Part shown: positions 1 through 7,625 of the stretch, one piece after another
Position numbering within the stretch: the first letter of the stretch is position 1
Layout of the letters: each line of letters starts with the position of its first letter
From: DASPFV01 sp035620975
GTDB taxonomy: Bacteria > Acidobacteriota > Vicinamibacteria > Vicinamibacterales > 2-12-FULL-66-21
Length of the DNA: 10,593 nucleotides
Assembly: GCA_035620975.1 (NCBI GenBank)
Contig: DASPFV010000129.1
Location: 1 to 10,593 of the forward strand
Direction: 5' to 3'
Notes under the pieces: generated by a model
Databases searched by the model: none
What the model was told of the DNA's origin: nothing
The model's input: the letters and a program-made list of their open reading frames with translations, nothing else
Position numbers and translations under genes: made by a program

Positions 1-76
1 CGCCCGAACCGTCGGGGCGTTCGTCAAGGTCAGCTGGCAGTGGCCCACGCGTGGATGCTGAGCGCAAGCTCGGGTT

Positions 77-2719
77 CTACTCGACTCTCAGCGCCGTGGC
101 GGGCTCGATCCGCACAGCCCGTCGGCCCGGCCCCCAGACCGCGGCGCTGGAGGCCAGCAGCAGCACGCCCACGGTCCAGGCGAAGCTGAGCGGATCGATC
201 GGACTCAGCCCGGCAACGAGGAACGCCGTCAGCGGCTGCATGACGAACACCGCAAGCACCAGGCCCACCGCGATGCCTCCGCCGACCAGCAGCCCGGCGT
301 CGCGCAGGAGGAGCCGCGCAATCGCGCCCCGCGAGGCGCCCAGCGCGAGCCGGACCGCAATCTCGCTCGTTCGTCGGCTCACTGCGAACGAGATCACACC
401 GAAGAGTCCAACCATCGCCAGGAAGGTGCCGAGGCCGCCCAGGATGCCCAGCAGCGCGGCGCCGACCCGGCTCGGCAGCATGGCGAACGACAGAGCCGAG
501 CGCATCGGCTGTACGCTCACCGCGGTCGTGCCATCTGCCGCCAGAACGGCCTCGCGCATGGTGAGGGCGAGGGCCGACGCCGGGCCTGCGGTGCGGACGA
601 GGAGGTGGACGAGACGCTCAGGGGCGCGGCGCTGCAGGTACGGCTCGTAAAGAGCCGCGTTTCCAGCTTCGCCGATGCTCCGGTAACGGCTGTTCGAGAC
701 CACGCCCACGATCTGCAGCAGCCTCCCCTCGTCCGGGTACGACAGGTGGCGGCCCAACGGATCCAGCCCGGGCAGGTACCGGTTCGCGAACGCTTCGTTG
801 ACGATCGCCACGTTCGGCGCCCCCCCACGGTCGCCGGGTGTAAAACTGCGCCCGCGCACCAGCTGGATGCCCATCGTCTCGAAATATCCGGGCCCGACAC
901 GGTTGCCGTCGTAGTCGACGCGTACGAGACCCTCGCGTCCTTCCAGTCTCACGAGCGTGCCCGTGCGCCAGCCGGAATGCACCGTGAGCGGCACGCCCTC
1001 GCTGAATGCGGCCGTCTGTACCCCCGGCACGGCACGCACCCGCGCGATCACGTCTTCAACAGCAAAGCGCCCGGCAACACCCTGCCGCCCTTCGACGAAG
1101 GCGAGCTGGGCGACGAGGACGTCGTCCACTCTGAAGCCCGGATCGAGCAGGGACGCCCGCGACAGGTTGCGGAGGAACACCGCGGCTGCGGCGAGCAGCA
1201 GCACGGCCACAGCAACCTGCCCCGCGACAAGCAGGCTGCGAAGCGTGAGACGCCGGACTCCCCGCTGATCGGGCTCCCTCAGCGCGGGAAGCAGCGCGAC
1301 ATGGGTGGCGCGGATTGCTGGAGCGAGCGCACAGAGGAGCGTCGTCGTCACCAAGAGCACGAGCGCGAGCGAGGCCGCGCGCGAGTCGAACCGCACGCGC
1401 AGCTCGAGAGGGACAGGGAAGGGAAGCGGCACGCGCGACAGCACCACATCCACGAGCGCCATCAGCCCGACGCCAACGGCAGTTCCGGCGGTGGTCAGCA
1501 CGAGCCCTTCCACCAGGAGCTGCTGCAGGAGTCTCGGGCGGCTTGCGCCGAGCGCGGCGCGCATGGCCATCTCGCGCCGCCGCGCGGTGCCCCGCGCGAG
1601 CAGGAGGCCAGCGACGTTGGCGCAGGCAATCGCGAGGACGAGCCCGGACACAATCATCAGCACCACGAAGAACGCGCCGACCTCCTTGAACTCCCGGACC
1701 TGCGAAATCCCGCCGACATGAGCGAAGTCCCGGATTGTGCTGAACTCGGGGTCCGCCTCCGCCACTCCGATTCGGCTGGCCACGGCGCTGATGGCCGCCC
1801 GTCCCTGATCCACGCTCTGGCCCGGCCGCAAACGGCCGATCAACTGCACGACGGCGGCACGGGGCTCTTCGAGACCGGGAAGCAGCTCCCGCGAGAGGGG
1901 CAGGTACAGGTCCGGCGCGAGCCCGTAGCCGGGCAGCGATCGCACGTCGTGCTTCAGGACGCCGGTGATCGTGTAGGGCTGGCCGTTCAGCGTCAGCGTC
2001 CGGCCGACCACGCCCGCATCGCCCTGCAGCCGGATAAGCCAGAAGCGATGGCTGACCACCGCGAGCCGGGGCGTACGCTCCGCCTGCGCTTCCGCCGTGC
2101 CGAAGCCTCGTCCGCGGCCGATCGGCACGCCGACGACGTCGAAGAAGTTGGCCGTCACGAAAAGCGGGACGATGGCGACCGACTCGTCGCGGTTGCGCCA
2201 GTTCACACTCGTCTCGATCTGATACCCCGCGATCCCTGCGAGCGCGCCGCTGTCGTTCAGCGCCCGTCACCCGCGGTACGAGACATGGCTGCCGTTGCCG
2301 GTCCGGATATGCACCAGGTCCTGCGGGCTGCGGGCGCTCGGTGTCGCGAGAAGAAGCGCGTTCGCGATGGAGAAAATGGTGAGGTTCGCGCCGGCCCCGA
2401 GCGCGATCGACGCGGTCGCCGCCATCAGCAGCGCGCGCTCGCGCGCGAGCGTGCGCACCGCGTATCGGGCGTCCCGAATCGCGCTCTGCACCCAGCCGAC
2501 ACGCCTGGTGTCGCGGCAGGCCTCCTCGACGGCTGTGACGGAGCCGAACGCCCTCAGGGCCGCCTCGCGGGCAGCGGGCGGCGTCATGCCACGGTCAATG
2601 TTCGCCGCGGTCTCCTCCTCGAGGTGCGCACGCAGCTCGCGGGCGAGATCGTCGTCGACCTGCCGCGCGCGGAAGACCGATCGAACGCGCTGTCGGAACA
2701 TGTCGACGAGGCGGGGCAT
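77..2719 (-). pseudogene. ADOP-type MacB/FtsX ABC permease gene interrupted by one in-frame TGA
   Basis: Two open segments lie in the same frame: codons 1-150 (2719-2270) and a 709-codon segment from a GTG at 2206 to the TAG at 77-79. They are separated by one TGA (2267-2269) and 20 open codons. Read through, the product is 880 residues, normal for the 'ADOP' permeases of Acidobacteriota. The N-terminus is the charged cytoplasmic prefix (ELRAHLEEE, then AAREAALRAFGS). TM1 lies near residues 93-115, followed by a periplasmic MacB-like domain. The first FtsX block contains RRREMAMRAALGASR, and after a second periplasmic domain the last FtsX block contains RRTSEIAVRLALGASR. Expected total is about 8 TM helices. 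The C-terminus (IEPATALRVE) is typical, so nothing is lost at that end. The start ATG at 2719 is 3 nt after the padR stop and has GGGAGG 8 nt upstream. The family lacks its own ATPase and none is encoded here; the substrate is unknown. TGA most simply replaces TGG (Trp). The rest of the frame is clean, so the mutation is recent, a sequencing error, or read through. Confidence 0.85.
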
Positions 2720-2722
2720 GCG

Positions 2723-3052
2723 CTACACCTCCCGGATCACCAGCTGAATCGCACCAGAGAGGCGCTCCCAGCTCTCGAGCTCCTTCGCCAGCTGTTTCCG
2801 GCCAGCCGCGGTGAGCTCGTACACCTTGGCCTCCCGGCCGCTCCCGGTGATGATCCATCGGGACTTGAGCCACCCCTGCTGTTCGAGCCGGTGGAGCGCG
2901 GGATAGAGCGCCCCCTGAGTGATCTGCAGGACGTCCCCGCTGACCTGCTGGATGCGCCGGGCGATGGCCCATCCATGGCGCGGCTCCAGCGCAACGGTCT
3001 TGAGAATGAGCAGGTCCAGCGTGCCCTGGATGAGATCGGATGGTCGTCCCAT
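2723..3052 (-). CDS. PadR family transcriptional regulator
   Basis: A 109-residue protein of typical length for short PadR regulators (subfamily with a minimal C-terminal helix). The winged helix-turn-helix covers about residues 8-85: LIQGTLDLLILKTVAL at the start, a recognition region around QGALYPALHRLEQQGWL (46-62), and a beta wing with GREAKVYELTAAG (72-84). The last helix (about 85-105) would mediate dimerisation. PadR proteins are usually repressors, and in Acidobacteriota they are very often encoded directly before an ADOP permease, as here. It is therefore inferred to control its own operon. The TAG stop (2723-2725) is 3 nt from the permease ATG, and the permease ribosome-binding site lies within the last padR codons, which implies translational coupling. 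No Shine-Dalgarno sequence precedes the ATG at 3052, which fits the very close candidate -10 element. Confidence 0.93.
   Translation of the reverse strand: MGRPSDLIQGTLDLLILKTVALEPRHGWAIARRIQQVSGDVLQITQGALYPALHRLEQQGWLKSRWIITGSGREAKVYELTAAGRKQLAKELESWERLSGAIQLVIREV
2728..2733 (-). promoter_or_regulatory. Shine-Dalgarno of the permease gene, inside padR
   Basis: On the minus strand GGGAGG is followed by 8 nt and the ATG at 2719. The site lies in the last codons of the upstream padR gene, so ribosomes terminating on padR stop next to it. It supports ATG 2719 as the permease start and suggests coupled translation. Confidence 0.7.
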
Positions 3053-3061
3053 GACGCCTAA

Positions 3062-3069
3062 ATTATCTA
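3062..3069 (-). promoter_or_regulatory. Candidate -10 element of padR (near-leaderless transcript)
   Basis: The minus strand reads TAGATAAT inside a short AT-rich patch that stands out against the GC-rich surroundings. Its GATAAT hexamer ends 9 nt before the padR ATG. Transcription would then begin at or within a few bases of the start codon, which agrees with the lack of a Shine-Dalgarno sequence. No good -35 hexamer is seen at 16-18 nt. The surrounding CTA...TAG ends are weakly symmetric and could also be part of a PadR operator, which would allow autorepression. This is inferred from sequence alone. Confidence 0.4.
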
Positions 3070-3177
3070 CAATAGACGCGGAGATCCAGTCCGAAGTTCC
3101 GGTGTTGAAGGCAGGGTCGCGAGAATCCCACTCCTCGGTGCCCGGACGATCGAGACTGTGTGCCTCGCGAGTGTAGA

Positions 3178-3210
3178 GTCCTTCCCCTGGGAAGGACGAG
3201 GCCTCCCTCG
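3178..3210. terminator. Two adjacent hairpins between the kinase and padR genes
   Basis: Positions 3178-3197 form a perfect 8-bp stem (GTCCTTCC / GGAAGGAC) with a CCTG loop. Positions 3197-3210 form a 5-bp stem (CGAGG / CCTCG) with a 4-nt loop. They lie about 120-150 nt after the kinase stop (3328-3330) in the direction of kinase transcription and upstream of padR. A role in ending kinase-operon transcription is plausible, but neither hairpin has a T-tract on the minus strand, so this would not be a classical intrinsic terminator. A regulatory role at padR is an alternative. Confidence 0.35.
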
Positions 3211-3224
3211 TGAAGCGGCACGTA

Positions 3225-3236
3225 ATGCTCGAGCAT
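3225..3236. repeat. 12-bp perfect palindrome in the padR upstream region
   Basis: ATGCTCGAGCAT is a perfect 12-bp palindrome about 155 nt upstream of the padR candidate promoter and about 90 nt after the kinase stop. Symmetry of this type suits a dimeric DNA-binding protein, but no second copy was noticed in the window, so no function is assigned. Confidence 0.3.
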
Positions 3237-3327
3237 GCCGTGGCTGTCGTGGCGCCCTACTCGATCTGATCACAGGCAGGCGCGCCGCGTGACGCGTGGT
3301 AAGCCTCCGCCCGCGATGACTCGCCGT

Positions 3328-6018
3328 TCAGCGCCCCAGGACGCGCTGCCACCAGGTGGTCGGAGGTCGGAGGCCATTCACGATCCAGATGTCGCCGGTG
3401 GCTCTGGTTACAGCGGTCACCAGCGACTTCCCGTCGCGTGAGAGGCTCAGTCGGCCTCCCCAGCTGATGCCGTTGCTGATTACGAAGTCGGGCGGAAGGT
3501 CGGAGATCCGCCGGAAGACACCGGTTCGCCAGCTCAGCTCCCCGAGCTCGCGCCTCCCCTCGGATGCACGGATGACGTAGAGTCGATTCGGGTCGCGTGA
3601 CCAGGCCGCGATCGGCTCGTACTGCCCGCCGAGGAAACGCACCGACCCGCCCCCGGCCGGAACCAGGTCGAGCCCCATGGGCTCCCGCCCGCAGGCGATC
3701 CACGCGCCGTCAGGGGACCACGCCGGAGCGACGGGCCCGCAGATACCCGGCCGCAGACGGACCTCCGCCTCCCCGGCGCCGACGCGCACTTTCACGAGGC
3801 CGCCGAAGAACGGCCGCGCGTAGTTGAAGGCAATCCAGGCCCCATCCGGCGACCATTCCGCCGCAAACTCTCCAGGCTCGCGCGTGAGTTTCGCGGGCGC
3901 CCCTCCATTCGAGGGAGATATCCAGATACTGAACTCCCTGTTGTAGGCAATCTTCGTCCCGTCGGGAGAGAACGCGACCGCCGCGAACCGCGACGGCCCG
4001 GGCTGATCTGGAAAGTCCGCACGCGACACGACGACGCGCTCCGAAAGCGTGGCAGGCTGTCGAACCCGAATTTCTGGTTCCTCGCCTGCCGCCGTGTATG
4101 CGAATTCGTCGGTCCGTGGCGAGTAGTGAACCGAGTGTTCCGGGAGCCGCGAAGCGAGCAGCGGCCGAATAGGCGAACCGTCAAGCGGGATCTCCAGCAG
4201 GTCGAAATCGTTCTCCCCGACGGTGTAGGCGGCACTGGATCCGGACGGCGACAGCGCAGGAAAACTCAACATCGCTTCGGAGGAGATCAGGGGCCTCAGC
4301 GTGCCGGTCTCGATGTCCAGCCACTCCAGACCCGTGCGCGTGGCCGTCGTCGATGGCCTCGCCGCGATCGCGAAGCTCGGGTCGGTCCCCCAGGAGATAT
4401 CCATCCGGCTGAGGGCTGGCATGGTTCTGTGGCTTCGCGCTGTCAGAGACACCAGATGCAGCAGCGCGGGACCGGAGCTGAAGGCGAGCAGCCGGGTGCC
4501 GTCAGGCGACCACGCCATGCGGGTGGGTGTAATGAGATTTCGAAGCGGAAACGGCTCGAATCGCACAGGTTCAGCGCCGGGAGGATCGGAGAGGAACAGC
4601 CCGTACATCTGACCCGGTCCGGTCGGGTTCGGAACCACGCGCAGAAGGGCCAGCCGTTTGCCGCCCGGGGCGACCGATGCCGCGAGCAGCTGCACGTCGG
4701 TCTCGAACACAGGCACAGGATCGCCGCCTGTCCGGGCAACGGACCAGAGCCGGGCATCCAGATGGGTCGTGCGCGACATATAGAGGATGCGCGAACCGTC
4801 GTCAGACCACCCGACGGTGTCGCAGATAGCAGGACACCGGAGCACGTGCACCGGACTGAGGTTCTCGAGGCCCTTCACGAACAGATTCTGCGCGCCGTCG
4901 ATCGCCGCGACATACGCGAGGCTTCGTCCGTCCGGAGACCAGAGGGGCTGGCTCTCGCCGTACGCCTCGGTCGCAAATGGACGGAGGCGCAGCGGCGGAG
5001 CGGCCGCGGGTTCGGCGAGTATCCTGGCAAGCCCCAGCGCCGACAATCCTGCCCCCCCTGCCAGGAGGACTCCGGCCACCCACCACAGGGGCCTGACGCG
5101 CGACCGCGCGGCCTCGATCTCGACGCGACCGCTGGCTGCCGCCGCATTCCTGAGCGCGAAGCCGAGATCTGACGCCGACTGGAATCGATCGGCAGGCTGG
5201 CGGTTCAGACACCGTTCGACCACCTGCCGCAGCGCGGGATGGATTGAATCAGGCAGGGGCGGCGGCTCTCCGCGCAGCACCGCGCTCAGCACGTCTGCCT
5301 GCGTCGCGCCCTGGAACGGCCGCGCACCCGACAGCATCTCGTGGAGCACCACGCCCAGACTGAAGATATCGGACCGGGAATCGAGTGCCTCTCCGCGGAT
5401 CTGCTCGGGTGACATGTACTGGACGGTTCCCATTGCGATGCCGGGATCGGTCTGCAGCGCCGTCCTGGTCTCGTCGGGGACGTCGTTGCGGCTCGGTCTG
5501 GCGAGGCCGAAATCCAGCAGCTTGGCCCGGCCCTGCCGTGTCAGCATCACGTTTTCGGGCTTCAGGTCGCGGTGCATTACGCCCAGCGCATGCGCCGCGG
5601 CCAGGGCGTCGGCGACCTGCGCGCCGATCTCGATGGTGCGGCGGGAACCGAGAGCTCCCTCGTCTGCGATGAGCGCGCGGAGCGTGACACCATCGATCAG
5701 CTCAGTAACGAGATAATTGAGGCCTCGCTCCTGTCCCGTGTCGTGAACCACGACGATGCCGGGGTGGTTGAGCGCGGCGAGTGTCCTTGCTTCCCGATGG
5801 AAGCGGGCCACTCGCTCGGCATCCCACGCGGCGTCCTCGTTGACAACCTTGATGGCGACGTCGCGCGCAAGGCGCGAGTCGTGGGCGCGGTACACGGTCC
5901 CCATGCCGCCTCGTCCGATCCGCTCCTGCACCCGATAGTGCGAGAGCACCGTTCCGGCCCGCAGCTCGGCAGCGATGGCCACCGGAGAGGAAGGCGTCGG
6001 CTGGAGTGGCGAGCTCAT
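3328..6018 (-). CDS. Transmembrane Ser/Thr protein kinase with C-terminal TolB/PD40 beta-propeller
   Basis: An 896-residue bacterial Hanks-type kinase. The kinase domain covers about residues 28-290: glycine loop GRGGMGTV (35-42), catalytic Lys57 in VAIK, alpha-C Glu76, catalytic loop HRDLKPEN (149-156), DFG (169-171) and SPE (203-205) closing the activation segment. All core residues are present, so it should be active. One TM helix (about 311-333) separates it from a C-terminal half of PD40/TolB-like repeats, with SPDG-type turns near 361, 405, 504, 591, 684, 723, 768 and 860. The layout implies a cytoplasmic kinase and an extracytoplasmic propeller that may sense a ligand or partner; the signal and substrates are unknown. 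The ATG at 6018 was chosen because the kinase fold begins shortly after it and it follows the amidohydrolase stop by 17 nt. The open frame upstream of it only shadows the amidohydrolase. An AAGGA motif overlaps that stop, about 13 nt before the ATG, a longer spacing than usual. Confidence 0.93.
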   Translation of the reverse strand: MSSPLQPTPSSPVAIAAELRAGTVLSHYRVQERIGRGGMGTVYRAHDSRLARDVAIKVVNEDAAWDAERVARFHREARTLAALNHPGIVVVHDTGQERGLNYLVTELIDGVTLRALIADEGALGSRRTIEIGAQVADALAAAHALGVMHRDLKPENVMLTRQGRAKLLDFGLARPSRNDVPDETRTALQTDPGIAMGTVQYMSPEQIRGEALDSRSDIFSLGVVLHEMLSGARPFQGATQADVLSAVLRGEPPPLPDSIHPALRQVVERCLNRQPADRFQSASDLGFALRNAAAASGRVEIEAARSRVRPLWWVAGVLLAGGAGLSALGLARILAEPAAAPPLRLRPFATEAYGESQPLWSPDGRSLAYVAAIDGAQNLFVKGLENLSPVHVLRCPAICDTVGWSDDGSRILYMSRTTHLDARLWSVARTGGDPVPVFETDVQLLAASVAPGGKRLALLRVVPNPTGPGQMYGLFLSDPPGAEPVRFEPFPLRNLITPTRMAWSPDGTRLLAFSSGPALLHLVSLTARSHRTMPALSRMDISWGTDPSFAIAARPSTTATRTGLEWLDIETGTLRPLISSEAMLSFPALSPSGSSAAYTVGENDFDLLEIPLDGSPIRPLLASRLPEHSVHYSPRTDEFAYTAAGEEPEIRVRQPATLSERVVVSRADFPDQPGPSRFAAVAFSPDGTKIAYNREFSIWISPSNGGAPAKLTREPGEFAAEWSPDGAWIAFNYARPFFGGLVKVRVGAGEAEVRLRPGICGPVAPAWSPDGAWIACGREPMGLDLVPAGGGSVRFLGGQYEPIAAWSRDPNRLYVIRASEGRRELGELSWRTGVFRRISDLPPDFVISNGISWGGRLSLSRDGKSLVTAVTRATGDIWIVNGLRPPTTWWQRVLGR

Positions 6019-6035
6019 GGCCGGGGTCGATTCCT

Positions 6036-7238
6036 TCAAGGCGTCAGGTTCAGGAGGCGCTCCGCGTTCGCGTGATAGACCTTGCGCAGGATCTCGTCGG
6101 GCAGCCCGATCCCGTAGATCCGCCATCGCCCCTGCGGCGGTACCGGCGCGGGCGCGTAATCGAAGTACTCGTCCTCCGTCTCGAGAAAGCGGAAGTAGAT
6201 GCGATAGAGCTCGTCCCCGAAGATCTGCTGCGGCGTCTCCACGCCGCCTGGCACGGCGTCGGTCCCGAACAGGATCCGGTCCTGATACTTCTCGAAGAAC
6301 CGGCGCGCCGTGCGCGGCTGCCTGCCGAGCTCCCCGATGCGCGCGCCGATCTCGACGCACATGTTCGGGAACCGATCGAGCCGCTCGCCGACGCGCCCGA
6401 GGTTCTCGGCGTTGTGCCCGACGTGCAGCGCGAGAAAGGTCGTCTTCGGATGGCGCGCGAACACGCGGTCGCACGCCGCGAGCAGGTCGAGATGGCTGGG
6501 GAACCCGGGCGTGTTGAACGCCCAGTCGGGATGGTTCGCGAGCTCCTCGTATCGCTCGTTGAAGCGATCCGTGGGAAGGAAGAACGCTTCGGGATCGGAA
6601 ACATGAATTGAAACGGGAAGCCCCAGCCGGCCGCACGCCTCCCACATCGGATCGAAGCGCGGATCGTCGATCGGCACGAGCGGACCGGTCGGCCCACCGT
6701 CGCGAAGATAGAGACCGAGCGTCTTGAGCACCTTGAGGCCGCGGGCTCCGGCCTGCTTCGCGCGCACGAGCTCCTCGGCCTGCCAGGCGGCATAGCCCGG
6801 CTCCGAGGCGCGCGTCCAGGCCGGCTCCGTGAACGTCACGAAGCGCCCCGGGTGAGCCTGGTCCAGGCTGCGGATCGATTCGGCCAGCGTCGAACCCGTG
6901 CCGCCGGTCAGGTTGATCATCGTGCGGAGACCACGGCGATCCATGACGTCGAGCAGTTCGCGCGTGGTCGCGCGGAGCCGCGCCTCGCCGGCCCGGCGGG
7001 ACGTCAGGTGCGTGTGCACGTCGATCACCGGAAAGCGCGCTCGCTCGACAGCCGTCTCCGCGACCTGGAGCATGCTGCGTGGCTGGTAGTCCGTCAGCAG
7101 CAGCGGAGCCGCCGGCGGCTTCTGCCCACCTGCCGGCCCGCTGCCCCGCGATTGCCCCCCCGCGGCTCCACTGGAGACCGCCGCTCCTGCGAACCCGATG
7201 CCCATCATCCATGCCCGTCGGCTCACTTCGCGTCGCAT
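6036..7238 (-). CDS. Exported amidohydrolase (Amidohydrolase_2 / ACMSD-like metal hydrolase)
   Basis: A 400-residue TIM-barrel metal-dependent hydrolase. The N-terminus (residues 1-28) has paired arginines (SRRAWMMG) before a hydrophobic stretch, so it looks like a Tat-type signal, and a Gly/Pro-rich linker follows. Visible metal and catalytic candidates are HTH at 75-77 at the end of the first strand (PVIDVHTH), H212 (SIHVSD), H272/H275 (LALHVGHN) and D327 (FGTDAV). This is the set expected of the single-metal Amidohydrolase_2 group, which includes decarboxylases and lactone or amide hydrolases. The true substrate cannot be read from sequence. It is the first gene of a probable operon with the downstream kinase (17-nt gap). 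The ATG at 7238 was chosen because it gives the complete signal peptide, and a TACAAT element lies 9 nt before it; no Shine-Dalgarno sequence is seen. Confidence 0.88.
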   Translation of the reverse strand: MRREVSRRAWMMGIGFAGAAVSSGAAGGQSRGSGPAGGQKPPAAPLLLTDYQPRSMLQVAETAVERARFPVIDVHTHLTSRRAGEARLRATTRELLDVMDRRGLRTMINLTGGTGSTLAESIRSLDQAHPGRFVTFTEPAWTRASEPGYAAWQAEELVRAKQAGARGLKVLKTLGLYLRDGGPTGPLVPIDDPRFDPMWEACGRLGLPVSIHVSDPEAFFLPTDRFNERYEELANHPDWAFNTPGFPSHLDLLAACDRVFARHPKTTFLALHVGHNAENLGRVGERLDRFPNMCVEIGARIGELGRQPRTARRFFEKYQDRILFGTDAVPGGVETPQQIFGDELYRIYFRFLETEDEYFDYAPAPVPPQGRWRIYGIGLPDEILRKVYHANAERLLNLTP

Positions 7239-7247
7239 AACGGGCCG

Positions 7248-7253
7248 ATTGTA
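7248..7253 (-). promoter_or_regulatory. Candidate -10 element (TACAAT) of the amidohydrolase-kinase operon
   Basis: TACAAT on the minus strand ends 9 nt before the amidohydrolase ATG, the same distance as GATAAT before padR. No recognisable -35 hexamer is seen at 16-18 nt and there is no Shine-Dalgarno sequence. A leaderless or nearly leaderless mRNA is inferred. Confidence 0.4.
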
Positions 7254-7308
7254 GCGTGGCGGAGAGTCCCGGCGGCATGGCCTCCTCCAGCCGCCGGATG
7301 GGGCGCCA

Positions 7309-7483
7309 AGGACCGCGGATCAACGCGGGTTCCCGACGGGACGCGGAGGAACACGGATTGGCGCCGATCCCTTTTTCCACGGGGCGTGGAGAAACGCGGA
7401 CTGGCGCGGATCCCTGTTCCACGGGACGCGGAGGACTGGCGCGAACCCCGTCTCACGGGACGCGAATGAACGGCGATTTCTCG
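7309..7483. repeat. Degenerate tandem repeat, period about 42 bp, in the divergent spacer
   Basis: Units starting with ACGGGACGCGGAG or a close variant begin at 7336, 7379, 7421 and 7455, with lengths of 43, 42, 34 and about 29 bp. A partial unit sharing the CGCGGAT...CGCGG core occupies 7309-7335. The first two full units match along nearly their whole length, including the GATCCCT near the end; the third lacks several bases and the fourth is worn. All frames across it are open by chance and give repetitive, non-natural peptides, so no gene is called. It lies in the 387-nt spacer between the divergent amidohydrolase and the plus-strand gene at 7626. The rest of the spacer holds only the TACAAT element and a weak leader hairpin. 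Confidence 0.75.
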
Positions 7484-7559
7484 AGGCCGGCACCTGATAC
7501 GTGTTGGCTTGCGCCTGAGTCGTGATAGCGTTGCGCCACACACCGGCACCCCGAAGTTT

Positions 7560-7588
7560 GCCCCTAAGCAGCGGGGGCGTTTTCCGCC
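7560..7588 (+). other. Overlapping small hairpins in the leader of the gene at 7626
   Basis: GCCCC (7560-7564) can pair with GGGGC (7574-7578), and a GTTTT run follows. Alternatively GGCG (7576-7579) pairs with CGCC (7585-7588) across a TTTTC loop. The two cannot form together. The first resembles a weak terminator, so attenuation is conceivable, but stems of 4-5 bp in GC-rich DNA are common by chance. Confidence 0.2.
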
Positions 7589-7613
7589 TTCTTCTTTGTG
7601 TCTGCCGGGTGTG

Positions 7614-7619
7614 AGGAGG
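7614..7619 (+). promoter_or_regulatory. Shine-Dalgarno fixing the start at 7626
   Basis: AGGAGG, a full anti-16S match, lies 6 nt before the ATG at 7626. It picks this start over the upstream in-frame ATG at 7509, which would place the signal peptide inside the protein. Confidence 0.8.
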
Positions 7620-7625
7620 ATTGGG

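Noticed and set aside
1..54. Hairpin CGCCC/GGGCG (1-19) and palindrome CCACGCGTGG (45-54) past the permease stop
   Set aside because: They could include a terminator, but the region is cut by the window edge, there is no T-tract in view, and short GC palindromes are common here by chance.
2248..2269. Selenocysteine insertion at the TGA in the permease
   Set aside because: The small downstream hairpin is shorter and closer than a usual bacterial SECIS, the permease family is not known for selenocysteine, and no Sec machinery is visible.
605..3061. An 818-codon open frame on the plus strand opposite the permease and padR genes
   Set aside because: It is antisense to two well-recognised genes. 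Its translation is low-complexity (rich in Arg, Glu, His and Gln) with no recognisable domain, as expected when high GC suppresses stop codons.
6019..7422. In-frame extension of the kinase by 468 codons upstream
   Set aside because: The extension overlaps the whole amidohydrolase gene in another frame and gives Arg/Ala-rich sequence with no family features. The amidohydrolase frame has clear motifs, so the kinase starts at 6018.
7309..7483. CRISPR array
   Set aside because: Units adjoin each other with no unique spacers between conserved repeats, they degrade progressively, and no cas gene is nearby.
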